From positions 1 through 64,000 of the forward strand of contig NZ_BJYY01000019.1 of the NCBI RefSeq assembly GCF_007991755.1: a stretch of DNA of 64,000 nt, read 5' to 3'. This stretch comes from Cellulomonas aerilata (GTDB lineage: Bacteria > Actinomycetota > Actinomycetes > Actinomycetales > Cellulomonadaceae). Shown one piece after another: positions 9,112-20,718 of the stretch. The notes under the pieces were generated by a model, which was not told where the DNA came from, did not search any database, and worked only from the letters and a program-made list of their open reading frames with translations. Each line of letters begins with the position of its first letter. Within the stretch, counting starts at the first letter, position 1. Position numbers and translations under genes: made by a program.

Positions 9112-10161
9112 GTGATCGACTTCAGGTACCACATCGTCTCGCTCATCTCGGTCTTCCTGGCGCTCGCCGTCGGCATCGCGCTGGGCGCCGGACCGTTGGA
9201 GCAGACGATCGGCAACACCCTCACCGGGCAGGTCGAGGTGCTGCGTCAGGACCGGGACGCGCTGCGGGCGGAGCTCGACCGGTCCCGGACGACGGCCGAC
9301 CGCCAGGGCGTGTTCCTCGAGGGCGCCGCGCCGCGGCTGCTCGCCGGCACCCTCACCGACCGGCGCGTCGCGGTGGTGAGCCTGGGCGCCGTCGACGAGG
9401 AGTCGCGCGTCGGCGTCGAGGAGCAGCTGGCGGACGCCGGCGCGACGGTCAGCGCGCGCGTCCAGGTCACCGACCTGTGGACCGACCCGACACTGCGCAG
9501 CTTCCGCCAGGCGCTCGCCGCCAACCTCGTCACGTACCTCGACCCGGCCCCCGCGACGGGCGCGGGCACCGAGGCCGAGCTCGCCGAGGCGCTCGCGCAG
9601 GGCCTCACCGGGGCGGACCCGGCCGCACCGGACCAGCTCTCCGAGCCCGCCGGGATCATCCTGGAGCTGCTGGCCAGCGGGGAGAGCGAGCTCATCACCG
9701 TCGCCGAGCCCGTCGCCGCCCCGGCCGACGCCGTCGTCGTGCTGGTGGCGGACCAGCCGGAGGCCCAGGACGAGGACGACGCCGCCCCGGAGCCCGACGC
9801 CGACGTCGTCGCCGCGCACGTCGCGATCGTCTCCGCCGCCGAGGCCCGGTCCGAGGGTGCCGTGCTCGCCGGCGACACCACCGTCCCGGGCGACCTCGTC
9901 ACCACGGTGCTCGCCGACGGCGACCTCGCAGCAGGCCTCAGCACCGTGACCGGGTTCGGCACCGTGACCGGCCAGGTGTCGGTGCCGCTCGCCCTCAACG
10001 CCCACATCGGCGGCCGGGTCGGTCACTACGGGTTCGCCGACGGCCTGACCGCGGTGCCCGAGCCGGTCACGCTGCCGGCGGTCGTCCGGACCCCGGTGGT
10101 CCCCGAGGCGGCCCCGGCCCCGGCCGAGGCTCCGGCCGACGCCGAGACCTCGGCCGGCTGA
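9112..10161 (+). CDS. steB: SteB / MctB-type membrane protein (often called copper transporter)
   Basis: 349 aa. Opens with FRYHIVSLISVFLALAVGIA, the typical single N-terminal membrane helix of the family, followed by a coiled coil (about 35-65: VEVLRQDRDALRAELDRSR) and an external domain. The last 30 residues are Ala/Pro/Glu-rich. The 'copper transporter' label comes from mycobacterial MctB; beside steA the SteB division role is more likely. GTG 9112 is supported by the match to the conserved start of the family. Confidence 0.85.
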   Translation: MIDFRYHIVSLISVFLALAVGIALGAGPLEQTIGNTLTGQVEVLRQDRDALRAELDRSRTTADRQGVFLEGAAPRLLAGTLTDRRVAVVSLGAVDEESRVGVEEQLADAGATVSARVQVTDLWTDPTLRSFRQALAANLVTYLDPAPATGAGTEAELAEALAQGLTGADPAAPDQLSEPAGIILELLASGESELITVAEPVAAPADAVVVLVADQPEAQDEDDAAPEPDADVVAAHVAIVSAAEARSEGAVLAGDTTVPGDLVTTVLADGDLAAGLSTVTGFGTVTGQVSVPLALNAHIGGRVGHYGFADGLTAVPEPVTLPAVVRTPVVPEAAPAPAEAPADAETSAG

Positions 10162-10163
10162 CC

Positions 10164-11180
10164 GTGGCTCCGCATCCGTTCCGTGCCGGCGTCGTCGCGC
10201 ACGCGGTCACGCGGGCGGTCCGCGCGGGGCTCGACCGAGCCGTGGCGAGCGGGTCGCCCGGTGGCGCCGGCGTCCCGGCGGGGGCGTCCCACGACCGACC
10301 CGGAGCAGCCCGGGCGCCGCTGACGTCCGGGACGCGATGGACCCGCACCAACCACCGCGGCGAGCCGGTGAGCCTGCTGGAGGGCCCCGCGACCGCGGCG
10401 GGACTGCTGACGGCCGGTGCCGTGGGCGGCGGGAGCCCTCGCGCGGCCGTGGCGGCGACGCTCGCGACGGCGGGCGGGGCCGCGTTCGGCCTGCTCGACG
10501 ACCTCACCGAGGACACCGCCGTGCGGACCAAGGGACTGAGCGGGCACCTGGGTGCGCTGGCCCGGGGCCGGGTGACCACCGGGGGCCTGAAGGTGCTCGG
10601 CATCGGGTCCACCTCGCTGCTCGCGGCCCTGGTCGCCACCCCGCGCCCGGGTGCGGGAGCCCCGACGACGGGGCGTGGGCGGGCGGTGGACGTGCTGGCG
10701 TCCGGAGCGCTGATCGCCGGGACGGCGAACCTCGTCAACCTGCTGGACCTGCGGCCCGGCCGCGCGCTCAAGCTGGCCGCCCTGTGCGCGGGGCCGCTCG
10801 CGCTGGCCGGGGGTCGCGGGGCGGGGGCGGCAGCCGCCGTCGTCGGTGCCGCGACCGCTGCGCTGCGCCGGGACCTCGCGGAGCGGGACATGCTCGGTGA
10901 CGGCGGGGCGAACGCCGTCGGCGCGCTGCTGGGCACGGCGGTCGTGCTGGACGCGCCACGCCCCGTCCGGCTCGGTGTCCTGGGCGCGGTCGTGGCGCTC
11001 ACGCTCGCCAGCGAGCGGGTCAGCTTCACCCAGGTCATCGCGTCCCGGCCCCTGCTGCGCGAGCTCGACGAGTGGGGCCGCCGGGCCGGGGCGGAGCGCG
11101 CCACGCCCGTCGGGAGCGCGCCGGTCCCGGTCACGGACGCGGTGCCGGTCACGGCCGCAGGCGCGGGCTCGGGCGCGTGA
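10164..11180 (+). CDS. MraY/WecA-like polyprenyl-phosphate sugar-phosphotransferase homologue
   Basis: 338 aa from GTG 10164, 2 nt after the steB stop. Multiple hydrophobic segments alternate with three short motifs in the order seen in MraY/WecA: FGLLDDLTED (108-117, Asp pair), NLVNLLDLRPGR (189-200, compare NxxNxxDG) and DMLGDGGANAVGALLG (242-257, compare MGDxGSxxLG). The N-terminal 55 residues are not conserved-looking. The family moves a phospho-sugar onto undecaprenyl phosphate at the inner face of the membrane. Substrate unknown; the place between steB and murJ argues for an envelope role. It could also be a catalytically changed homologue, since the DG of the second motif is DL. Confidence 0.65.
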   Translation: MAPHPFRAGVVAHAVTRAVRAGLDRAVASGSPGGAGVPAGASHDRPGAARAPLTSGTRWTRTNHRGEPVSLLEGPATAAGLLTAGAVGGGSPRAAVAATLATAGGAAFGLLDDLTEDTAVRTKGLSGHLGALARGRVTTGGLKVLGIGSTSLLAALVATPRPGAGAPTTGRGRAVDVLASGALIAGTANLVNLLDLRPGRALKLAALCAGPLALAGGRGAGAAAAVVGAATAALRRDLAERDMLGDGGANAVGALLGTAVVLDAPRPVRLGVLGAVVALTLASERVSFTQVIASRPLLRELDEWGRRAGAERATPVGSAPVPVTDAVPVTAAGAGSGA

Positions 11181-12905
11181 CCGGGCGCGCCCGCCGCACC
11201 CTCGGCGGGCTCGCCGGGGCGGCAGCCCTGATCGCCGTCGTGACGGTCCTGAGCCGGGTGCTCGGGTTCGGCCGCTGGCTCGTCCAGTCCGGCACCGTCG
11301 GGTACGGGTCGATCGGCACGGCGTACGCGTCCGCGAACACGGTGCCGAACGTGCTCTTCGAGGTCGCGGCCGGCGGGGCGCTCGCCGGTGCCCTGATCCC
11401 GGTCATCGCCGGTCCGCTGGCCCGCGGCGTCCGCGGTGACGTCGACCGGATCGCGTCCGCGATGCTGGGGTGGGCGCTGGTCGTCCTGGTGCCGGTCGCG
11501 GTGCTGCTTGCACTGGTCGCGGACCCGCTGGCCGGGCTCCTCACCGGCCGGGGCGCGGGCTCCGTCGAGCGGCACCTCGTCGCCGACTTCCTGCTCGTGT
11601 TCGCCGTGCAGGTGCCGCTGTACGGCGTCGGCGTGGTGCTGGTCGGTGTCCTGCAGGCGCACCGCCGGTTCCTGTGGCCGGCGCTGGCGCCGCTGCTCTC
11701 CAGCGTCGTCGTGATCGCCGCGTACGTCGCCTTCGGGGCGCTGGCCGACGGCGAGATCGACGACCCGTCACGCGTCCCGGCCGCCGCGCTGGCGTGGCTG
11801 GCATGGGGCACGACGGCGGGCGTCGCCGCCATGAGCCTGCCGCTGCTGCTGCCGCTGCGCCGCACCGGCGTCCGGCTGCGCCCGACGCTGCGCTTCCCCC
11901 CCGGCGTGGCCGTGCGGACCCGGTCGCTGGCGTTCGCCGGCGTTGGTGCGCTCCTCGCGCAGCAGGCCGCCGTGGTCACGGTGCTGTGGCTCGCGAACCG
12001 CAGCGGCGGGACCGGCACCTACCTGGTGTTCCAGTACACCCAGGCGGTGTACGTCCTGCCGTACGCGGTGCTCGCCGTGCCGCTCGCGACCAGCACCTTC
12101 CCGCGGCTGGCGAGCCGGGCTGCGACCGGTGACCTGGACGGGTACGCGTCCATGGCCGCCGTGACGACCCGGGCGGTGCTCGTCGTCGCCGCGGTGGGGG
12201 CGGCGGCGCTGGCGGCCGCCGCTCCTGCGGTGGGCGAGCTGTTCCGTGCGATCGGCCGCGGCGACCCCGACCTGGCGCTGGCGATGGGTCCGGCGCTGAC
12301 CTGGATGGCACCGGGCGTTCTCGGGTTCGCGCTCCTGTTCCACCTGTCCCGGGCGCTGTACGCGCTCGAGCGGGGGCGTCCGGCCGTGCTGGCGACCGCT
12401 GCCGGCTGGCTGCTGGCGGTCGTCGCCTCGGTCGTGCTGTGCTCGGTCGTGGTCCGGGCGACGCCGGACGGTCCGGCCACGCTGACCGCGCTCGGCGCCG
12501 CGAACACCCTCGGCATGACGCTGGCCGGGGTCGCGCTCCTGGTCGCCGTCCGGCGCGCCGCCGGTGCGCGGGCCCTGCACGGCGTCCCCCGCACGCTGCT
12601 CGTGCTGGCGGTCGCCGGGGCGGTCGCGGCGGTGGCGGGTCGGTGGCTGACGGACGCGCTCGCCGGCGCGACGGGTTCCGGCGTGGCCGCCGCGCTCGGG
12701 TCCGGCGCGGCAGGGGCGGTGCTCGCCGCGGTCCTCGTCGCCGTGGCCGTGGTCGCGCTGGACCGGGGTGCCGTGCGGGACCTGCGCCACGCCGACCGCG
12801 GCGAGGGTGGGAGCGAGGCCGCGGGTGAGGGTGGGGGCGGTGCCGCGCGCCCCGCCGGCGTCCCGGCCGCCGGCACCGGTCCGGCCGAGCCCGGGGAGGG
12901 GTTCG

Positions 12906-12913
<8 letters not shown>
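11177..12913 (+). CDS. murJ: MurJ/MviN family lipid II flippase
   Basis: 578 aa, with about 13-14 hydrophobic helices. The N-terminal stretch TVLSRVLGFGRWLVQS and TANTVPNVLFEVAAGGALAGALIPV-like segment are typical of MviN/MurJ. The family flips lipid-linked peptidoglycan precursor across the membrane. The start GTG 11177 makes a GTGA overlap with the MraY-like gene, so the two membrane proteins are translationally coupled. The C-terminal 50 aa are Gly/Glu/Pro-rich and lie after the last helix. The 3' end overlaps the glycosyltransferase gene by 8 bp. Confidence 0.85.
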
Positions 12914-15864
<2,951 letters not shown>

Positions 15865-15865
<1 letters not shown>

Positions 15866-16524
15866 TGCCTCCTCGCGACCGGCTCGCGCCGCGTCCGGTG
15901 ATCGAGACCGAGGTCATCCACGACGGCATGGTGTTCGACGTCGTCGCGGAGCGGGTGGCGCTGCGCGGTGACGGGTCGGCGCCCGCTCCGGGTGAGCCGG
16001 CGGCCGACGTGGTGCGACGCGAGTTCGTCCGGCACCCCGGCGCGGTCGCCGTCGTCGCCCTGGACGACCAGGAGCGCGTGCTGCTGCTCAGCCAGTACCG
16101 CCACCCCGTGCGCCGCGAGCTGTGGGAGGTGCCGGCCGGGCTGCTCGACGTCTCGGGGGAGGACGCCCGCGACGCCGCGGCGCGCGAGCTGGCGGAGGAG
16201 GCGGACCTGACCGCCGCCCGCTGGGACGTGCTCGTGGACTACTTCACCTCGCCCGGAGCCAGCGACGAGGCCCTGCGCGTGTACCTGGCCCGTGACCTGT
16301 CCGACGTGCCGGACGGCGACCGGTTCGAGCGCGAGGACGAGGAGCGCGACATGGTGGCCGAGTGGGTGCCGCTGGACGACGCCGTGACGCTCGTGCTCGG
16401 CGGGGCGCTGCACAACCCGTCCGCGGTGTCCGGTGTCCTGGCGGCGGCGGCGGCCAGGGCGGCCGGCTGGGACACGCTGCGTCCGGCGGACGCGCCGTGG
16501 CCCGAGCGTCGCGTCGAGGGCTGA
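15865..16524 (+). CDS. Nudix hydrolase, ADP-ribose pyrophosphatase type
   Basis: 219 aa. Nudix box region GLLDVSGEDARDAAARELAE followed by EADL (about 92-115) keeps the catalytic REUxEE glutamates; the terminal Gly of the box is Ala. WEVPAG just before it and VRRE earlier are typical of ADP-ribose pyrophosphatases, which split ADP-ribose to AMP and ribose 5-phosphate. ATG 15865 overlaps the pyrG stop (TGATG). pyrG followed by this Nudix gene is a common actinobacterial pair. Confidence 0.9.
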
Positions 16525-16529
16525 CGGCC

Positions 16530-17555
16530 GTGCCACCCCCTGACCGGCCGCTGCGCCGGATGGGCTTCCTCACCATCGGGCTGTTCGACCCCGCCGACCC
16601 GCGCGGCGGCCACGAGGCGACGCTCGACCTGATCGCCCTGGGGGAGGAGCTCGGGTTCGACAGCGCGTGGCTGCGGCACCGGCACCTGCAGCACGGGATC
16701 TCCTCACCGGTCGCCGTCCTGGCAGCGGCGTCGCAGCGGACCCGCCGTATCGCGCTCGGCACCGCGGTGACGCCGCTCGCGTGGGAGAACCCGCTGCGGC
16801 TCGCCGAGGACCTCGCGACCGTCGACGTGCTGTCCGGCGGGCGGCTGAACCCCGGTGTCAGCGTCGGTCCGCCGATGCGGTGGGACGTCGTCAAGGACGC
16901 GCTGTACCCCGCGACGGCCGACGTTGAGGACTTCTCCTACGAGCGGGTGCGCCGGCTGGTGGACCACGTGCGAGGGGTCCCGGTGACCGATGCGCCGGTG
17001 ACCGTCGGTGCCGAGGAGTTCTCCGACCGCGTCCAGCCGCACTCGCCGGGACTGGCCGATCGCCTGTGGTACGGCGGCGGCAGCATGCGCTCGGCGCGGT
17101 GGGCCGGCGAGAACGGGCTGAACCTGCTGACCAGCAGCGTGATCACCCTCGGCCCGGACGACCCGGTCGACTTCGCGCAGGTGCAGGCGGCGCAGGTCCG
17201 GGCGTTCCGGGACGCCCACCCCGCGGGTCCGGCCGCGCGGGTGTCCCAGGGGCTCGTGGTGATCCCCACCGACAGCGCGACGCCCGACCAGCGCGAGCGG
17301 TACACGGCCTACGCCGCCGGCCGGCTGCCCCGCACACGGGCGCCGCAGGGGCCTGCCGGTCTGCTGTTCGCGCCGGACCTCGTCGGCACCTCGGAGGAGC
17401 TCGCGGCTCAGCTTCACGCGCACGCCGGCTTCCGGGAGGTCGACGAGGTCGCGTTCGCCCTGCCGTTCACGTTCGAGCACGCGGACTACGTCCAGATCCT
17501 CACCGACATGGCGACACGTCTGGGTCCGGCGCTGGGGTGGTCGCCGGCGTCCTGA
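16530..17555 (+). CDS. LLM-class flavin-dependent oxidoreductase
   Basis: 341 aa. Luciferase-like (beta/alpha)8 barrel features: GLFDPADPRGGHEATLDLIA, ELGFDSAWLRHRHL, RIALGTAVTPL, EDLATVDVLSGGR and WYGGGSMRSARWAGENGLNL. Members use FMNH2 or F420; the substrate is unknown. The start is GTG 16530 (GAGGG about 10 nt upstream) or, less likely, ATG 16560. It lies 5 nt after the Nudix stop on the same strand and may be co-transcribed. Confidence 0.87.
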   Translation: MPPPDRPLRRMGFLTIGLFDPADPRGGHEATLDLIALGEELGFDSAWLRHRHLQHGISSPVAVLAAASQRTRRIALGTAVTPLAWENPLRLAEDLATVDVLSGGRLNPGVSVGPPMRWDVVKDALYPATADVEDFSYERVRRLVDHVRGVPVTDAPVTVGAEEFSDRVQPHSPGLADRLWYGGGSMRSARWAGENGLNLLTSSVITLGPDDPVDFAQVQAAQVRAFRDAHPAGPAARVSQGLVVIPTDSATPDQRERYTAYAAGRLPRTRAPQGPAGLLFAPDLVGTSEELAAQLHAHAGFREVDEVAFALPFTFEHADYVQILTDMATRLGPALGWSPAS

Positions 17556-17647
17556 GGACGGGTGGTCCGACGGGTCGTCGGTGGCGTCGACCGGCCGGGG
17601 CTGCCGGCCGTTGACGGCGCTCCGGCGACGGCGGGAGCCTGCCGTCC

Positions 17648-18082
17648 ATGGAGACCGACACGGTGGCGTCCGGCCGGCGCCAAGGGCACCCCCCGCGGCG
17701 GCTCATCGGCGCCGTCGTGGTACTCGTGGCGCTTGACCTCGCCGGCGGGCTGACCGCCATCGCGGACGGGATCAACCGCGGCATGGGGGCGTGGGGGCCG
17801 CGCGCCCGTCTCGCGGCGCCATTGCCCATGATCCTGCTCCAGGTCGTGACCGCGGCGGTGGCGGTCCGGGCGCCACGCCGCCCGGCGCGGGCCGCGGCGG
17901 CCGTGCTGGCGCTGGCCTGTCTGGTGAGCGCCGTCTCCGGGTTCTTCGACGGTGGGCTCGGGGCGCCAGGCCTGTCGCGTCGGCACGTCGCCCTCCAGGT
18001 CGTGCTCGTGGGGTGGACCGGGCTGACCGGGGTGCTCACGGCCGCCCACGTCCGGCGGCTCGGTCGGGCCGGGGAGCACTAG
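17648..18082 (+). CDS. small four-helix membrane protein, unknown
   Basis: 144 aa. Four hydrophobic stretches (about 19-40, 57-74, 82-100 and 117-134) follow a short basic N-terminus, with arginine-rich loops (APRRPARA; HVRRLGRA) that by the positive-inside rule face the cytoplasm. No motif or family is recognised. It stands alone, 92 nt after the oxidoreductase and convergent with the minus-strand GNAT operon. Confidence 0.6.
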   Translation: METDTVASGRRQGHPPRRLIGAVVVLVALDLAGGLTAIADGINRGMGAWGPRARLAAPLPMILLQVVTAAVAVRAPRRPARAAAAVLALACLVSAVSGFFDGGLGAPGLSRRHVALQVVLVGWTGLTGVLTAAHVRRLGRAGEH

Positions 18083-18160
18083 CTCGGGTCGTCGGTCGGG
18101 CGTGGCGCCGCGGACGCCGGGGCCGGTTCGCGCCCAGGTCCGCCGAGCGCGACCCTTCAC

Positions 18161-18682
18161 TCACTCAGGTCGGCGGAGGCGGAACACGTCGTTCTCGCCC
18201 CGACCGTGACTGTCGGGTTCGGTGCCGATCCGGACTGCCCCGAGCCGCTCGACGGCTCGTCGTGAGCGCACGTTGTCGGAGTGGACCAGGAAGACGACCT
18301 CGGCGACGACCTGGAAGGCGTGGTCGAGCATCAGCTGCTTCATCTCCGCGTTCCACCGGCCACCCCAGTGCGAGTGCGCGAGGAAGGTCCAGCCGATCTC
18401 CACCGCGCCGTCCGGACGCAGGGCATAGCGCGACGTGCCGATGACCTCTCCGCTGCCGGTGTCCACGGCCACCAGCGCCCCCCGGCTCGACACGGCCTCG
18501 TCGAACCAGCGGCGGAAGACGGCTTCCTCGGTCCGGTCCTTGGCGGGGTGCTGCTCCCACAGCCGCGGATCGGCGGCGATGCGGTACAGGGCGTCGACGT
18601 CACCGGCCTGCAGCGGCCGGAGCCGCAGGAGACGGCCCTGGAGGAACGGCTGGCGGTCCAGCGCCGCGGTGTCGACGTCCAC
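18161..18682 (-). CDS. GNAT acetyltransferase, RimJ/RimL type
   Basis: 173 aa. Typical RimJ-like layout: LRLRPLQAGDVDALYRI, GEVIGTSRYA, IGWTFLAHSHWGGRWNAEMK (acetyl-CoA loop region) and VHSDNVRSRRAVERLGAVR. Acetylates an unknown amine, possibly a small molecule or protein N-terminus. GTG 18682 lies 16 nt after the methyltransferase stop, making it third in a minus-strand operon cupin - methyltransferase - GNAT. Confidence 0.87.
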   Translation of the reverse strand: MDVDTAALDRQPFLQGRLLRLRPLQAGDVDALYRIAADPRLWEQHPAKDRTEEAVFRRWFDEAVSSRGALVAVDTGSGEVIGTSRYALRPDGAVEIGWTFLAHSHWGGRWNAEMKQLMLDHAFQVVAEVVFLVHSDNVRSRRAVERLGAVRIGTEPDSHGRGENDVFRLRRPE

Positions 18683-18698
18683 GTCGCGCTCAGGTCGC

Positions 18699-19415
18699 TC
18701 AGGCCGCGCGGAGCACGTACTGGGCGTCGATGCCGTCGTCGGAGTACGTCGCCGTCTCGATCGTGAAGCCGGCGCGCTCGATCATCGGCTCGAGCAGCCA
18801 CGTGAAGGTGGAGTGCTCGTCGCGGACGTGCTCCTCGAGCTCGTCGCGGCTCCACTCGCCCTCCACGTGCGTGCCGGCCGTCGCGCACCAGGCCTCGATG
18901 CGCTCGGGGGCCTCGTCGGGGCCGAAGTTCCACACGACGTCGGAGAGCCGGAGCACCCCACCGGGACGCAGCATGGCGCGCATCCTCGCCAGGGCGACGG
19001 CCTTCCAGAAGTCGGGCAGGTGGTGCAGGGCGTAGCGGGTGTACACGACGTCGGCGGGCTCGCCGCGGTGGTCGTAGGTGAGGAAGCCACCACGCGCGAT
19101 CTCGACGTTGGTCAGCGCCTCGGCGCGGACGCGCGCCTGCAGGCGCTCGAGCATGGCGGGCGACACGTCGACGGCGACCACCCGCCGGCACTCGGCAGCG
19201 GCGGCGAGGGTGAGCTGCCCGGTCCCCGCGCCGAGGTCCACCAGCACCGACTCGCCGGTGAGCCCCAGGCTCCGCAGGAGCGCGACCTCCTGGGCGGCGC
19301 CGGAGTCCATCTTCGCGTCGTAGCGCGAGACGTGGTCCGCGTCGAGGTTCTCCCGGCCTGCGCTGCGCAGCTCGTCGAGCAGCCAGCCCGGGGACGACGC
19401 GGTGGGGGCGGTCAT
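18699..19415 (-). CDS. class I SAM-dependent methyltransferase
   Basis: 238 aa. SAM-binding motif I VLVDLGAGTGQLTLA, motif II VVAVDVSPAML, and YALHHLPDFWKA typical of UbiE-like small-molecule methyltransferases. Substrate unknown. Its ATG (19413-19415) overlaps the stop of the cupin gene (TCATG on the + strand), indicating translational coupling. Confidence 0.88.
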   Translation of the reverse strand: MTAPTASSPGWLLDELRSAGRENLDADHVSRYDAKMDSGAAQEVALLRSLGLTGESVLVDLGAGTGQLTLAAAAECRRVVAVDVSPAMLERLQARVRAEALTNVEIARGGFLTYDHRGEPADVVYTRYALHHLPDFWKAVALARMRAMLRPGGVLRLSDVVWNFGPDEAPERIEAWCATAGTHVEGEWSRDELEEHVRDEHSTFTWLLEPMIERAGFTIETATYSDDGIDAQYVLRAA

Positions 19416-19786
19416 GTGGAGGCCTCCGTCAGGGTGCGGACGTCATCAGGGGGTGCGAAGAGGACCAGCACCCGCAGGTCCTCGCTGACCTGGACGAAGC
19501 GATGCGGCGCGCGAGCCGGTACGTAGGCCACCGAACCGGCCGACACCGGCGCCCGCGTCCCGCTGACCTCGAGGACCGCTCGCCCTTCGAGGACGACGTA
19601 CACCTCGTCCCGCTCGTGCGGCTGCTGGGTGTCCTCGTGCCCGGGCGGGGCGGCGAACAGCCCGAGGGAGAGAGCCGGGACGCGCAGGAACTCCCGGTAG
19701 GTGTGGTCTCCGTGCGCGGCGAGCAGCTCGACCAGATCGATCAGCAGCGGTCGTTCGTCACCGTGCTGCGCCTGCTCCGTCGCCAT
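19412..19786 (-). CDS. cupin domain protein
   Basis: 124 aa. Single cupin barrel: motif 1 around QPHERDEVYVVLEGRAVLEV (metal-binding His and Glu) and motif 2 GSVAYVPARAPHRFVQV (second His). Cupins of this size bind metal and act as small-molecule enzymes or sensors; no more precise call is possible. It heads the minus-strand operon with the methyltransferase and GNAT genes; AGGGTGG lies 5 nt before the ATG. Confidence 0.85.
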   Translation of the reverse strand: MATEQAQHGDERPLLIDLVELLAAHGDHTYREFLRVPALSLGLFAAPPGHEDTQQPHERDEVYVVLEGRAVLEVSGTRAPVSAGSVAYVPARAPHRFVQVSEDLRVLVLFAPPDDVRTLTEAST

Positions 19787-20009
19787 CGCACCACCCTGGC
19801 GCGGCGCCCGCGCGGCAACCAGCCGGTCGCCAGCATGCGGACGGCACGCGCCGAGACGCCCGCGACACCCTGGGGCGTCGCCCGTGCTCGCGACGCGGCT
19901 GTCGATCTCGGGCGCGCGCAGCATCCCGGCGGGGTGGCTCGCCCGTGACGCGGCCGAGGGGGAGCGCAGCTCTCCGGTACGGACTCGCAGCAGTGGGTCT
20001 CGTGCCGTG

Positions 20010-20684
20010 TCATGCCGTGGCCAGCGTCGCAGCCAGGCGTGCGAGACCAGCGGCGAGCGCGCTGACATCGGCGCCGTCGCGGCCGACCCAGTCCTGGACC
20101 TGCTCGGCCGACAGGGACGCGAGCAGCGCCTCGGCGCGCAGCGCAGGGTCGACTGCTCCGGCCTGGGACAGCAGCCACGCGCAGTGCTGACGCCAGAAGG
20201 CGTAGGACCCCTTGCGAAGTCGGGAGCCGGCGGACCCGCTTTCGGAGAGCAGGACCAGGTCGAGATGTGTCGCCTGGAACTCCAGGTACGCCGCTGCGAA
20301 GGCGGCAAGGCGTTCCTGGGGCTCAGCCCCGGGACCCAACGGCGGGGGGCCGGACATGATCCGCTCCTGCAGCTCGCGCCCCCGTTCGCTCAGCAGCTCT
20401 GCGGCCAGGCCCGCTTGATCACCGAACCGGCGGTAGACGGTGCCCTTGCCCACCCCGGCACGAGCCGCGACCTCGTCCATCGTCGTGTCGGCCACGCCCT
20501 GCTCGGCGAACAGCGCCTCGGCCGCGGCGAGCACGCGCAGCCGGTTGCGTGCCGCATCGGCGCGCTCTCGCCGCACCGGCATGGCTGCAGGACCACCGAG
20601 GGCGTGAGGAGCCGCGGCTATGTGCAGAGGGATCGAGTCGGTCGTTGACGAAGCGGACTGTGGTCCGCTACGGTCTGGAGTCAT
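20010..20684 (-). CDS. TetR family transcriptional repressor
   Basis: 224 aa from ATG 20684. The helix-turn-helix is TTMDEVAARAGVGKGTVYRR (about 67-86); the C-terminal helical domain senses an unknown ligand. ATG 20684 is supported by TAGGGT 6 nt upstream (leaderless pattern), which implies a 34-residue extension before the HTH core; an alternative start is ATG 20582 (MPVRRERAD). Divergent from an SDR-type gene with two matching operators between and overlapping the promoters, so it most likely represses both itself and that gene. Confidence 0.9.
   Translation of the reverse strand: MTPDRSGPQSASSTTDSIPLHIAAAPHALGGPAAMPVRRERADAARNRLRVLAAAEALFAEQGVADTTMDEVAARAGVGKGTVYRRFGDQAGLAAELLSERGRELQERIMSGPPPLGPGAEPQERLAAFAAAYLEFQATHLDLVLLSESGSAGSRLRKGSYAFWRQHCAWLLSQAGAVDPALRAEALLASLSAEQVQDWVGRDGADVSALAAGLARLAATLATA
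20645..20674 (+). promoter_or_regulatory. SDR gene promoter
   Basis: TTGACG (20645-20650) and TACGGT (20669-20674) are separated by exactly 18 bp. Predicted transcription start is about 20681, giving a leader of about 37 nt with GAAGG at 20706-20710 before ATG 20719. The spacer holds operator 1, so bound TetR should block this promoter. Confidence 0.7.
20652..20669. promoter_or_regulatory. TetR operator 1 (perfect palindrome)
   Basis: AGCGGACTGTGGTCCGCT: 7-bp arms AGCGGAC / GTCCGCT around a 4-nt centre. It fills the spacer between the -35 and -10 of the divergent SDR promoter and falls within the first codons of the TetR gene. Confidence 0.75.
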
Positions 20685-20685
20685 A

Positions 20686-20703
20686 AGCGGACCCTAGTCC
20701 AGA
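20686..20703. promoter_or_regulatory. TetR operator 2 (degenerate copy)
   Basis: AGCGGACCCTAGTCCAGA keeps the left arm AGCGGAC, the 4-nt centre and GTCC of the right arm of operator 1. It overlaps the -10 of the tetR promoter (TAGGGT on the minus strand), fitting autorepression. Confidence 0.6.
20691..20696 (-). promoter_or_regulatory. -10 element of tetR gene, leaderless
   Basis: TAGGGT on the minus strand, 6 nt before ATG 20684. Embedded in operator 2. Confidence 0.55.
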
Positions 20704-20718
20704 TCGAAGGTGGTTGCC

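Noticed and set aside
9112-10161. Copper transporter function
   Set aside because: The family name comes from one mycobacterial protein; no copper-binding motif is seen and the steA neighbour favours SteB.
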